From assembly GCF_030605225.1 (NCBI RefSeq), contig NZ_JAUWAV010000033.1:1-49098 (forward strand): DNA of 49,098 bases. The letters run 5' to 3'. The DNA comes from Geoalkalibacter sp. (GTDB taxonomy: Bacteria > Desulfobacterota > Desulfuromonadia > Desulfuromonadales > Geoalkalibacteraceae). The notes beneath the pieces are model-generated. The model worked only from the letters and a program-made list of their open reading frames with translations. It was not told the DNA's origin and ran no database searches. Within the stretch, counting starts at the first letter, position 1. Every line of letters begins with the position of its first letter. Shown piece after piece: positions 6,717 to 14,231 of this stretch. A program made the position numbers and the translations under genes.

Positions 6717-8483
6717 GTGAAAAGACATTCATGGAAAACAAAAATTGTCGTCGCCCTGGCCCTGTGTTGCGGCGTGCTCGCCGGGGGTGTCACCTCGGTC
6801 GGGGCGCAGGGGGCTGATTTCGTTCCCGGTGAACTGCTGATCCGGCACAAGCCCGGCGCCGCCGCGGCCGCCAAGGGGGCGCTGCAAGCCCAGGGCGCCG
6901 TGGAGATCGAGGAGATCGCGGGCATTGCCGTCAAGCGCATCCGCGTGCCCGAACACGCCCAGGAGAAGGTGCGGGCGGCCCTTGCGCGCAACCCTAATTT
7001 TGAATTCGTCGAGCCCAACTTCTTGGCGCAAGGCGAGTTGGTGCCCAACGATCCGTCCTACGGCAGCCAGTGGCATCTGCCGCGCATCGAGGCGCCGGCC
7101 GGCTGGGAGCTGAGCATCGGCTCGACGCAGGTGCCCATCGCCATCATCGACTCGGGCGTTGACCCCACCCATCCCGATCTGGCGGCCAAGCTGCTGCCGG
7201 GCTACTCCTGGGTGTCGGGCAGCACCGACACCAGCGACGTGCTGGGGCATGGCACCTCGGTGGCCGGGGCGGCCGCCGCCATCGGCAACAACGGTCGCGG
7301 CATCGCCGGGGTGTCCTGGGGCAGTCCCATCATGCCGCTGGTGGTGCTCAACAGCAGCAACTCGGCGAGCTATTCCAACATCGCCTCGGCGATTGTCTAC
7401 GCGGTGGATCGCGGCGTGAAGGTGATCAACGTGAGCATCGCCGGCTCAAGCTCGTCCTCGACCCTGCAATACGCCATCGATTACGCCTGGAATCGCGGCG
7501 CGCTGGTGTTCTGCTCTGCGGCCAACTACAACACCAGCACGCCCTATTATCCGGCGGCGCTGCCCCGGGCGATCGCCGTGGCGGCCACCGACGCGAGCGA
7601 CAATAAAGCCTCCTATTCCAATTTCGGCAGTTGGATCAGCTTTACCGCGCCGGGCAGCTCGATCTACACGACGCTGCGCGGCGGCGGCTACGGCAACAAG
7701 AGCGGCACCTCGTTTTCCTCGCCCATCGCGGCGGGTCTGGGGGCGCTGATCTGGTCGGTCAATCCGCAGTTGAGCCATGTGGAAGTGCTCGACATCATCC
7801 AGCAAAGCGCCGACGATCTGGGCGCGGCGGGTTTCGACAACATCTTCGGTCATGGCCGCATCAACGTGCGGGCGGCCCTGAGCATGGCGCAGGATGCGAT
7901 GAAAGTCGTTACGCCTCCCGTCGACCAGGTTCCCCCCGTGGTGGCCCTGACAGCTCCGGCAGAGGCGACGGTGGTCTCCGGTACCGTGACCCTCAAGGCG
8001 GCGGCCAGCGATGACAGCGGCGTCGAGCGCGTGCGTTTCCTGGTGAACGGTGCTCTGCACGGCGAGGTGACCAAGGAGCCCTATGCCTTGCCCTGGGATA
8101 CGACGAAGGAGCTTTCGGGCTGGCACTGGCTGCAAGCCGAGGCCGTGGATGCGGCGGGCAATGTCGGGCAATCCGAGGAGGTTCTGGTGCTCATCGAGGA
8201 GCCGGTGGTCGACGCCCAGGCGCCCCAGGTGAGCATCCGCGCGCCGCTCAACGGCTCCAAACTGGCGAACAATGCGCTGGTCGACGCTCAAGCCTGGGAC
8301 AATGTCGGCGTGGTGCGCATGGAACTTTACATCGACGGGGCTCTGGCCGCTGTAAGCAATTCCGACACGCTGTCCTATCGCTGGCTGACCAACAAACTGC
8401 GCACCGGGGCCTACCGTCTGACGGTGAAGGCCTTCGACGCCGCCGGCCATGTGGCGCAAGATAGCGTAACTGTTTACAAATAA
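6717..8483 (+). CDS. Secreted subtilisin-like serine protease (S8), copy 2
   Basis: 588 residues, GTG start with GGAGGG six bases upstream. Layout as copy 1: signal peptide (1-30), fervidolysin-like propeptide, S8 domain with Asp145, His178 and Ser332 (GTSFSSP), and two Ig-like domains. The DNA is nearly identical to copy 1 through the mature protease, offset by 2161 bases. The linker after the catalytic domain (about 392-408: DAMKVVTPPVDQ here against GFSSKSLAALDV in copy 1) has changed completely, and the Ig domains have drifted. Unlike copy 1 it has a sigma-54 promoter and a GEMM-I riboswitch in the leader, so the two paralogues are probably expressed under different conditions. Substrate unknown. 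Confidence 0.92.
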   Translation: MKRHSWKTKIVVALALCCGVLAGGVTSVGAQGADFVPGELLIRHKPGAAAAAKGALQAQGAVEIEEIAGIAVKRIRVPEHAQEKVRAALARNPNFEFVEPNFLAQGELVPNDPSYGSQWHLPRIEAPAGWELSIGSTQVPIAIIDSGVDPTHPDLAAKLLPGYSWVSGSTDTSDVLGHGTSVAGAAAAIGNNGRGIAGVSWGSPIMPLVVLNSSNSASYSNIASAIVYAVDRGVKVINVSIAGSSSSSTLQYAIDYAWNRGALVFCSAANYNTSTPYYPAALPRAIAVAATDASDNKASYSNFGSWISFTAPGSSIYTTLRGGGYGNKSGTSFSSPIAAGLGALIWSVNPQLSHVEVLDIIQQSADDLGAAGFDNIFGHGRINVRAALSMAQDAMKVVTPPVDQVPPVVALTAPAEATVVSGTVTLKAAASDDSGVERVRFLVNGALHGEVTKEPYALPWDTTKELSGWHWLQAEAVDAAGNVGQSEEVLVLIEEPVVDAQAPQVSIRAPLNGSKLANNALVDAQAWDNVGVVRMELYIDGALAAVSNSDTLSYRWLTNKLRTGAYRLTVKAFDAAGHVAQDSVTVYK

Positions 8484-8507
8484 TCATCGATCCAGATCAC
8501 AAAAAAA

Positions 8508-8539
8508 GGGGCGGCGTCATCGACGCCACCCCTTTTTTT
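8508..8539. terminator. Bidirectional terminator between protease 2 and a PEP-CTERM gene
   Basis: A7, then GGGGCGGCGTC paired with GACGCCACCCC, then T7. A and T runs on both sides let it serve the plus-strand protease (ends 8483) and the minus-strand PEP-CTERM gene (ends 8561). Confidence 0.88.
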
Positions 8540-8560
8540 GTGTGTAAAATTTCCCGACAA

Positions 8561-9256
8561 TCAGGCTTTTCTTCTGCGGTGCCAGAAGCCCAGGCCAACC
8601 AGGCCGGCGCCGAGAAGCAGAATGGTGCTGGGCTCGGGGATCACATCCTGGCCACCACCATTGCCGTTGCCATTTTTGTCGCCGATCCAGCCGCTTAAGC
8701 CAGCATTCGGGCCGATCCCTTGAATGTGTGCGGCGGAATGAAAGACGCCCTTGGCTGAAGGCGTACTGAGATAATTGAAATCGGATACAACCAGATCCGC
8801 CAAGCCGGTAATCGTAAAGTTAAGGGTAATCCCGGAAAGGAATCTGTCACCTGGAGGGGCTTGAGGGAAATCGAACAGAATGTCGAAAAATCCGGCCCCA
8901 TCCGCTTTAAAATCGTTAGCGCCAGGGTTGGTGTTAATTGTTGCCGCGACGCTGTTGCCAGAGTCGGCGCTTATGATCAAGGCAGCAAGGTTTTTCATGG
9001 GGTTGAAGTTGAAAACCCACTGATCGACAAATTCAGCAGCCGATAGACCGGAGGAGCTTAGGCTCAAATTTACACTGCCGGGGGTATTCTGGTCGTCAAA
9101 GGTCGCCGTCAGCCAGGGGGGCGGGCCTGTTGGATCGGCTCCGCCGCTGAATTCATAATTCAAATTCATGGTAAGGATCGTCGCGAAGCTTGGTGTGGCG
9201 ACGAAAGCCAGCAAAAAGGCCGTCAATACCATAAGAGCGGTTTTTGTCTTTTTCAT
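8561..9256 (-). CDS. PEP-CTERM sorting-domain protein
   Basis: 231 residues from the ATG at 9256 (ribosome site AAAGGAGAGG five bases upstream; a longer frame to 9298 lacks one). Signal peptide MKKTKTALMVLTAFLLAF to about ATPSFA. The middle is a beta-rich, Gly/Asn/Asp/Ser-rich domain with no family I recognise. A GNGNGGGQD linker leads to the C-terminal signal VIPEPST, a hydrophobic segment and HRRRKA. PEP-CTERM proteins are exported, cleaved at the motif by an exosortase and linked to the surface or released with exopolysaccharide. No exosortase is in the window, so sorting must be encoded elsewhere. Preceded by a sigma-54 promoter, consistent with PrsR control. Confidence 0.9.
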   Translation of the reverse strand: MKKTKTALMVLTAFLLAFVATPSFATILTMNLNYEFSGGADPTGPPPWLTATFDDQNTPGSVNLSLSSSGLSAAEFVDQWVFNFNPMKNLAALIISADSGNSVAATINTNPGANDFKADGAGFFDILFDFPQAPPGDRFLSGITLNFTITGLADLVVSDFNYLSTPSAKGVFHSAAHIQGIGPNAGLSGWIGDKNGNGNGGGQDVIPEPSTILLLGAGLVGLGFWHRRRKA

Positions 9257-9328
9257 GGCGTCCTCTCCTTTGCCTAGGGTGTATTGCAAGGCCCGCAACC
9301 CCTTGATTTTCCTTCGCTTGTATATTAA

Positions 9329-9343
9329 GCAAAACCTGTGCCC
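9329..9343 (-). promoter_or_regulatory. Sigma-54 (-24/-12) promoter of the first PEP-CTERM gene
   Basis: Minus-strand GGGCAC-N5-TTGC-TT: one mismatch to TGGCAC-N5-TTGC and exact spacing. The start point would be near 9318, giving a ~60-base leader before the ATG at 9256. Confidence 0.75.
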
Positions 9344-9420
9344 TTAATTAAATCACCGAAATCATTGTGGTATTTATTCCAAGATATTGGAGGCGCGGTA
9401 AGGTGTAAAAAATGCCGACA

Positions 9421-9454
9421 AAAAAGGGACAACGCTATAAGCGCTGCCCCTTTT
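9421..9454 (-). terminator. Terminator of the second PEP-CTERM gene
   Basis: On the minus strand, AAAAGGGGCAGCGCT pairs with AGCGTTGTCCCTTTT around a TAT loop, ending in a T run. It lies about 30 bases after the stop at 9484. Confidence 0.8.
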
Positions 9455-9483
9455 GCATGCAAATAAGAGTCAGGAGAAGAGAA

Positions 9484-10188
9484 TCAGGCGTTTTTCTTGC
9501 GCCGCCAGAACCCCAAACCGGCCAGCCCCGCGCCGAGCAGGATGAGGGTGCTGGGTTCGGGGATCACATCCTGGCCGCCGCCGTCGCCATTGGACGCGCG
9601 GCCCGCAAGGAACAGGCTGCCGCCGTTGATGTTGTTGGGCAGGCTCTGCAGGCGAATGCCCGTGAGGGTCACGAATTGGGACAAATCGGCGGTAAGGAGG
9701 CTGAACCCCGTCCCAAGGTTGCCGAAGTGAAGGAAAAATACGTCAAACTCACCGGGTTTGATGCCCGGTGGGCTGTAGTTGTTGGCATTTCCCTCGGTGG
9801 CGCCGAAGGCATACATGCCTTTGGTCACCGGCGGGTTGAATTCATCGCCATTGGTCGGTTGAGGGATTGAACTGAGATTGTTCAGTTTGATCCAGTTGAG
9901 ATCGTCCCGGTCGCCGACAAAATCGTTGGCGAGGGGGTTGGTTACCGCGACGAGGCTGCCCGAGGAAAAATTGAAGCCAAAACCGGTGACCTGGGAGCCG
10001 GCGGGGATTATCGCGGCACCCGACGCCGAATAGGTTGCCTGCAAGGTGTCCGAAGCCGTCGCGGATAGCGTCAGGGTTCCCCAGGATGCGCCCCCCAGGA
10101 AGTCCTTGTCGCTGAAGGTAAAAGCAAGTGCCCAGCCTTGAGTTGCCGTCAACAGAACAGCCATGAGAGAAATCAGAAGTTTTTTCAT
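9484..10188 (-). CDS. PEP-CTERM sorting-domain protein
   Basis: 234 residues from the ATG at 10188 (AAGGAAG upstream; the frame stays open to 10473 but the signal peptide fixes the start). Signal peptide MKKLLISLMAVLLTATQGWA, then a beta-rich exported domain without recognised homology, then an SNGDGGGQD linker and the tail VIPEPST, hydrophobic segment, WRRKKNA. The linker and sorting tail closely resemble the neighbouring PEP-CTERM protein (8561-9256), while the central domains differ, so the pair look like tail-sharing paralogues rather than a simple duplication. Expected to be exported and processed by an exosortase not found here. A sigma-54 promoter and its own terminator bracket it. Confidence 0.9.
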   Translation of the reverse strand: MKKLLISLMAVLLTATQGWALAFTFSDKDFLGGASWGTLTLSATASDTLQATYSASGAAIIPAGSQVTGFGFNFSSGSLVAVTNPLANDFVGDRDDLNWIKLNNLSSIPQPTNGDEFNPPVTKGMYAFGATEGNANNYSPPGIKPGEFDVFFLHFGNLGTGFSLLTADLSQFVTLTGIRLQSLPNNINGGSLFLAGRASNGDGGGQDVIPEPSTLILLGAGLAGLGFWRRKKNA

Positions 10189-10260
10189 ACGCTTCCTTTT
10201 GATGGTGAATGCAACGGATTGGTTCGACATTTGCCTGATCTGTCGAGCGATGTTCTCTAT

Positions 10261-10275
10261 GCAATAAAGTGGCCA
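10261..10275 (-). promoter_or_regulatory. Sigma-54 (-24/-12) promoter of the second PEP-CTERM gene
   Basis: Minus-strand TGGCCA-N5-TTGC-AT: the invariant GG and GC are present at the right spacing. The start point would be near 10250, about 60 bases before the ATG at 10188. The rest of the 318-base gap (10189-10506) shows no clear tlyA promoter. Confidence 0.65.
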
Positions 10276-10506
10276 ATTTTCAAGGTGCTGAAATCGCTGG
10301 AAAAACGTTTTGACAATCATGGCGATGTAAAGTTTTTCGACAGCCTGGTCGGCGAGATGCACGTGCTTTGGCGCCGGATCTGTTTCGTTTTTGTCGGCCG
10401 ATCTCGTTTCCGCCGAGAAAAACTTTGCCCGCCGCAAATTCTCTGTGCTAACCTTGACCACCCTGATCCGCAAGCCTCTCTCTTCCGCCCAGAATCTTTT
10501 TTATCG

Positions 10507-11268
10507 ATGGACAAACAGCGTCTGGACAAACTGCTCGTGGAACGCGGCCTGGTGGCTTCGCGCCCGCGCGCGCAGGCTCTGGTGCTGGCGGGACAGGTCT
10601 TGGTGGACGGCAAGCCGGTGGACAAGGCCGGCACCCTGGTCAAGGCCGATGCCGAGCTGCGGCTGCGCGGCGAGGATATGCCCTATGTTTCGCGCGGCGG
10701 CGTCAAGCTGGCCGGCGGATTGGATGCCTTTGCTCTCGATGTGCGCGAACGGATCGCCATCGACGTCGGCGCCTCGACGGGCGGTTTCACCGATTGCCTG
10801 CTGCAGCGCGGCGCGGCGCGGGTCTATGCCGTGGATGTGGGCTACGGCCAACTGGCCTGGAGCCTGCGGCAGGATGCGCGGGTGATCAATCTGGAGCGGA
10901 CCAACATCCGCGATCTTACCCCGGAAAAGCTGCCGGAAAAAGCCTCGCTGGCGGTGATCGACGCCTCGTTTATTTCCCTGGAAAAGGTGCTGTCGCCGAC
11001 CCTGGCGCTGCTCGGCGCCGAGGCGGATGTGGTGGCGTTGATCAAGCCGCAGTTCGAGGTCGGTCGGGGCCAGGTGGGCAAGGGGGGCGTGGTGCGCGAC
11101 AACGCCCTGCACGAGGCGGTGGTGGAGCGAATCGCCGCCTACGCCGAATCCCTCGGCTGCCGGGTGCTGGGCGTGGCGGAAAGTCCGTTGCTCGGCCCCA
11201 AGGGCAACCGGGAATTTCTCATCCATCTGCGCAAGCAAGCCGGGGCTGCTGTCGAGCAGCGAGGCTGA
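10507..11268 (+). CDS. tlyA: TlyA-family rRNA methyltransferase / haemolysin A homologue
   Basis: 253 residues. An N-terminal S4 RNA-binding domain (about 3-62, RLDKLLVERGL) is followed by an FtsJ/RrmJ-like Rossmann methyltransferase with the SAM motif DVGASTGGFTDCLL and the VDVGYGQL segment. TlyA enzymes 2'-O-methylate ribose in 16S and 23S rRNA; the haemolysin label is historical. The conserved start MDKQRLDKLLVERGL fixes the N-terminus even though the bases before the ATG are pyrimidine-rich with no clear ribosome site. First gene of a plus-strand run; the next starts 22 bases after it. Confidence 0.9.
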   Translation: MDKQRLDKLLVERGLVASRPRAQALVLAGQVLVDGKPVDKAGTLVKADAELRLRGEDMPYVSRGGVKLAGGLDAFALDVRERIAIDVGASTGGFTDCLLQRGAARVYAVDVGYGQLAWSLRQDARVINLERTNIRDLTPEKLPEKASLAVIDASFISLEKVLSPTLALLGAEADVVALIKPQFEVGRGQVGKGGVVRDNALHEAVVERIAAYAESLGCRVLGVAESPLLGPKGNREFLIHLRKQAGAAVEQRG

Positions 11269-11290
11269 ATCCTTCATCGGCAAGGAATGC

Positions 11291-12070
11291 ATGGATATGA
11301 GCATGAATAAGGTCTATTTCATCGGCGCCGGGCCCGGGGATCCCGAATTCCTCACCCTTAAAGGGGCGCGGGTTCTTGCGGAGTGTCGGGTGGTGTTCGC
11401 GCCGACGCCCTACGAGCAGACCTTTGCCGCGCATCTGGCCGGCAAGACGGTGCTGGTGCCCTTCGATTATTATTTCGCCGAGTTGCTGGAGCGCATCGAT
11501 GAATTTCTGAAAGACGGCTCGGTGGCCTTTCTGGTGCCTGGCGACCTGACCTTCTATTCGCCGTTTCAGGGGTTGATCGACGCCCTGGGCGAGCGGGCCG
11601 AGGTCATTCCCGGCGTCGGCACCGCCAATGCGGCCTCCGCGCGGCTCAAACGCACCCTCGATCTGCCCGGCGTGTGCAAAAGCGCCGTGATTCTCTCGCC
11701 GCGCACCCTTGGCGATCGCCCCGAGGATCCCAAATTGATCGATTTTGCCCGGCCGGGCTCCACACTGCTCATCTACATGAACAACATCCCGCTGCCGGAC
11801 CTGGTGGCGGAGTTGCGTCGCGGTTACGGCGTCAACGTGCCTATCGCCATCATTCATCGGCTGTGCCTGCCGGGGGAGGAGATCGTGCTGGGCACCCTGG
11901 ATGACATCGTCGCTCAGGTCGGCGAGCGGGATTTCTTCAATCTTCAGGCAAAAACCAAGCGCCCCGCCCTGACCCTGGTACTGGTTGGCGAAACCCTGGC
12001 GGCCAGGGAAGACGGCACCTGGTGGGATTACCGGCGCGACAACATCTGGCGCTATCGCGACGGCGAGTAA
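11291..12070 (+). CDS. Tetrapyrrole-methylase-fold SAM methyltransferase (CobM/CbiF-like)
   Basis: 259 residues. The N-terminal VYFIGAGPGDPEFLTLKGA is the signature of the TP-methylase superfamily (precorrin methylases, uroporphyrinogen methylase, diphthine synthase, RsmI). Other landmarks are PGDLTFYSPF and the IPGVGTANAASARL turn. No other cobalamin gene lies nearby, so the substrate need not be a corrinoid; the conserved partner here is the U32 protein downstream (30-base gap). The ATG at 11291 has AAGGA six bases upstream; two more in-frame ATGs follow within 15 bases. I am sure of the fold, not of the reaction. Confidence 0.75.
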   Translation: MDMSMNKVYFIGAGPGDPEFLTLKGARVLAECRVVFAPTPYEQTFAAHLAGKTVLVPFDYYFAELLERIDEFLKDGSVAFLVPGDLTFYSPFQGLIDALGERAEVIPGVGTANAASARLKRTLDLPGVCKSAVILSPRTLGDRPEDPKLIDFARPGSTLLIYMNNIPLPDLVAELRRGYGVNVPIAIIHRLCLPGEEIVLGTLDDIVAQVGERDFFNLQAKTKRPALTLVLVGETLAAREDGTWWDYRRDNIWRYRDGE

Positions 12071-12100
12071 GGACGGGCCGGGATGGAGGGCGCGAACCGC

Positions 12101-13060
12101 ATGAGAATCATCTCGCCGGTGGACAACCTCACCGAGGCGCAAGGCCTGCTTGACGCGGGCGCTGATGAGCTCTACGGCGGCTATGTGCCCGCCGCCTGGG
12201 AGCAGGAATTCGGCTTGCTGGCCTCCATCAATCAGCGCACCTTCAGCGAGGCGCAGATCGGTAGCTTCGACGAACTGGCGGCCATTGTCGCGCTGGCCCA
12301 TGATCACGGACGAAGCTTTTCCCTGACCCTCAACGCGCCCTTTTACGCCGAGGCCATGCTGCCGCGGCTGCTCGCCTATGTGGACGAGGCGGTGGACCTG
12401 GGCATCGACGGGGTGATTCTTGCCGATCTCGGCCTGGTGCGCCTGCTGGCGCGCCGCCATCCGCGCCTGCCGCTGCACGCCAGCACCCTGGCGCATCTGG
12501 GCAATTCCGAGGCGGTGCGGTTTTTTCACGGGCAAGGCATCAGCCGCGCGGTGCTGCCGCGCCATCTGTGCGTCGCCGACATGGCGGCGATCGTGGCGCG
12601 GGTGCCGCAGGTGCGCTTCGATGCCTTCCTGCTGGTCGGCAAGTGTCCCAACACCGAAGGACTGTGTACCTTTCATCATTCCAGCCCGGATCGCATCTGG
12701 CCCTGCGAAATTCCCTATGAGATCAAAGCCCTGGAGGCGTCTGCGTCGCCGCGCCTGCTGGCGGCCATGGCGCGGCAGGGCAGTTGGGCCACGACCAATC
12801 GCCGGCACGGCTGCGGGCTGTGCGCCATTCCCCACCTGGCCGCCGCCGGCATCGATGGGCTCAAGCTGGTGGGGCGCGGCGCGCCGGCCGCGCAGAAGAT
12901 CAAAAACATCCTGCTGACGCGCGATTTTTTACATCTTGCCGAAAACATGAAGGATTTCAGCGAGTATCGCCGTCAGGCGCGGCGTGCGCACCGGCTGCGT
13001 TTTGGTTCGCCCTGTTCGCCCAATGTCTGCTATTATCCGGAATTCTACGAAGCCGAGTGA
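12101..13060 (+). CDS. U32-family protein
   Basis: About 319 residues from the ATG at 12101 (GGAGGG nine bases upstream); an ATG at 12083 would add six residues. The start MRIISPVDN and GADELYGGY are typical of the U32 fold, a TIM-barrel family named as peptidases. Better-studied members (TrhP/RlhA, UbiU/UbiV) take part in RNA or ubiquinone hydroxylation and several bind Fe-S clusters. Cysteines occur as GKCPNTEGLC, WPCE, HGCGLC and CSPNVC, enough to ligate a cluster. It follows the TP-methylase closely and may act with it. This subgroup is shorter than TrhP and I do not recognise a characterised member. Confidence 0.78.
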   Translation: MRIISPVDNLTEAQGLLDAGADELYGGYVPAAWEQEFGLLASINQRTFSEAQIGSFDELAAIVALAHDHGRSFSLTLNAPFYAEAMLPRLLAYVDEAVDLGIDGVILADLGLVRLLARRHPRLPLHASTLAHLGNSEAVRFFHGQGISRAVLPRHLCVADMAAIVARVPQVRFDAFLLVGKCPNTEGLCTFHHSSPDRIWPCEIPYEIKALEASASPRLLAAMARQGSWATTNRRHGCGLCAIPHLAAAGIDGLKLVGRGAPAAQKIKNILLTRDFLHLAENMKDFSEYRRQARRAHRLRFGSPCSPNVCYYPEFYEAE

Positions 13061-13065
13061 GAAGC

Positions 13066-13093
13066 ACAACCGACAACCGACAACCGACAACCG
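13066..13093 (+). repeat. Four tandem copies of the heptamer ACAACCG
   Basis: A perfect 4 x 7-bp tandem array fills the gap between the U32 stop and the SbcD-like start, ending 7 bases before the ATG. It replaces the place where a ribosome site would lie. Copy number could vary by slippage. Confidence 0.85.
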
Positions 13094-13100
13094 GTTCCCC

Positions 13101-14231
13101 ATGATACGCATTCTGCATACCGCCGACCTGCACCTGGATGCCCCCTTCCCTCAACTGGGGGAGAAGGCGGCCCAGCGACAGGAGGATTTCCTCAAGACCT
13201 TCGAGCGCCTGCTGACCCTGGCCATCAAGAACGAGGCGCATCTTTTCGTGGTGGCCGGGGATCTCTTCGACCACCCACGTCCCGACTCGGCCCTGGTCGG
13301 CCGCGTGCAGGCGGGTCTCAAGCGGCTCGCCGATCGCGGCATCGTGCCGGTACTGATTCCCGGCACCCACGACAATGTCATCGCGCCCGATTCGGTGTAT
13401 CGCCGCCACGAATTCCCCGGCGCCCTGGTGTTGCAGACGCCCCTGGTCGAGGAACCCGCCCGCCTCGACGTACAGGGTACGCCGATTTTTCTTTACGGCT
13501 TCGCCTACCGCTCCAGCCTGTCCGAAGGGGCGCTGGCGTCCATGCGGCGCCGCGGCGAGGACGGTATTCACGTCGGCCTGCTCCATGGATCGCGCGAGGG
13601 CAGCCCCGAATGGGATTACCGCAAGAAGGATCTGCCCTTCAATCTGGCGCTGCTCAAGGAACTCGATCTCGATTACCTGGCCCTCGGGCATTATCACGCC
13701 TTTGAAGCCCTGTCGGACGAGGGGCGCCTCTGGGCCTGCTATCCCGGCTCTCCCGAGGGCAAGATGTTCGGTGAAAACGGGCCGCGTCATTGCGCCCTGG
13801 TGACGGTGGAACCACACCAGGCCAGGGTGGAGAAACTGCCGTGCAACACACGCACCCTGGAGGAAAAAACCCTCGATCTGAGCGGCTGTCCCGGCGAAGC
13901 CGAAGCGGCCGCCGCCATCGCCGCCCTGTCGGCGCCCGATTTGTTGCTGCGTCTGACCCTCACCGGGGTGATCGAGGCCCCCCTGGATCTGGCCCGCTTG
14001 AAGGCATTTCTCGAAGAGCGCTTTTTTCATCTCGACCTGCTGGATCGCACCGCCATTTTCGACAGTCATTTCGCCCGGCGCATCGAGGAGGAAGAGACCG
14101 TGCGCGGGCTGTTCGTGCGCCGCGCTCGCCAGCGCATGGCGGCGGCCTCGGCGGCCGAGCGCGAGGTGCTGGAGGAGGCTTTTCGCGAGGTCCTGGTGCG
14201 TTTCCGCGCCTTCGGCGGAGGTGAGTCATGA
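13101..14231 (+). CDS. SbcD/Mre11/YhaO-like DNA repair exonuclease (metallophosphoesterase)
   Basis: 376 residues. Calcineurin-like phosphoesterase motifs run in order: HTADLHLDAP (DxH), VVAGDLFDH (GDxxD), PGTHDN (GNHD-type), then LLHGS and LGHYH (GHxH). The family forms the nuclease half of Mre11-Rad50-type complexes that trim DNA ends and hairpins. The stop overlaps the start of the ATPase at 14228 (ATGA), which indicates translational coupling and a stable pair. The start is ATG with no Shine-Dalgarno, directly after the heptamer repeat. The partner resembles YhaN more than SbcC, so the pair is likely YhaO/YhaN-type. Confidence 0.85.
   Translation: MIRILHTADLHLDAPFPQLGEKAAQRQEDFLKTFERLLTLAIKNEAHLFVVAGDLFDHPRPDSALVGRVQAGLKRLADRGIVPVLIPGTHDNVIAPDSVYRRHEFPGALVLQTPLVEEPARLDVQGTPIFLYGFAYRSSLSEGALASMRRRGEDGIHVGLLHGSREGSPEWDYRKKDLPFNLALLKELDLDYLALGHYHAFEALSDEGRLWACYPGSPEGKMFGENGPRHCALVTVEPHQARVEKLPCNTRTLEEKTLDLSGCPGEAEAAAAIAALSAPDLLLRLTLTGVIEAPLDLARLKAFLEERFFHLDLLDRTAIFDSHFARRIEEEETVRGLFVRRARQRMAAASAAEREVLEEAFREVLVRFRAFGGGES

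Noticed and set aside
11291-12070. Naming the methylase cobM or cbiF
   Set aside because: No cobalamin genes nearby and the fold alone does not define the substrate.
11219-12835. 538-codon antisense frame over the TP-methylase and U32 genes
   Set aside because: Low-complexity Gln/His/Arg/Ala composition typical of shadow frames; opposite strand has well-supported proteins.
13066-13093. CRISPR-like array
   Set aside because: Seven-base units with no spacers; a simple tandem repeat.
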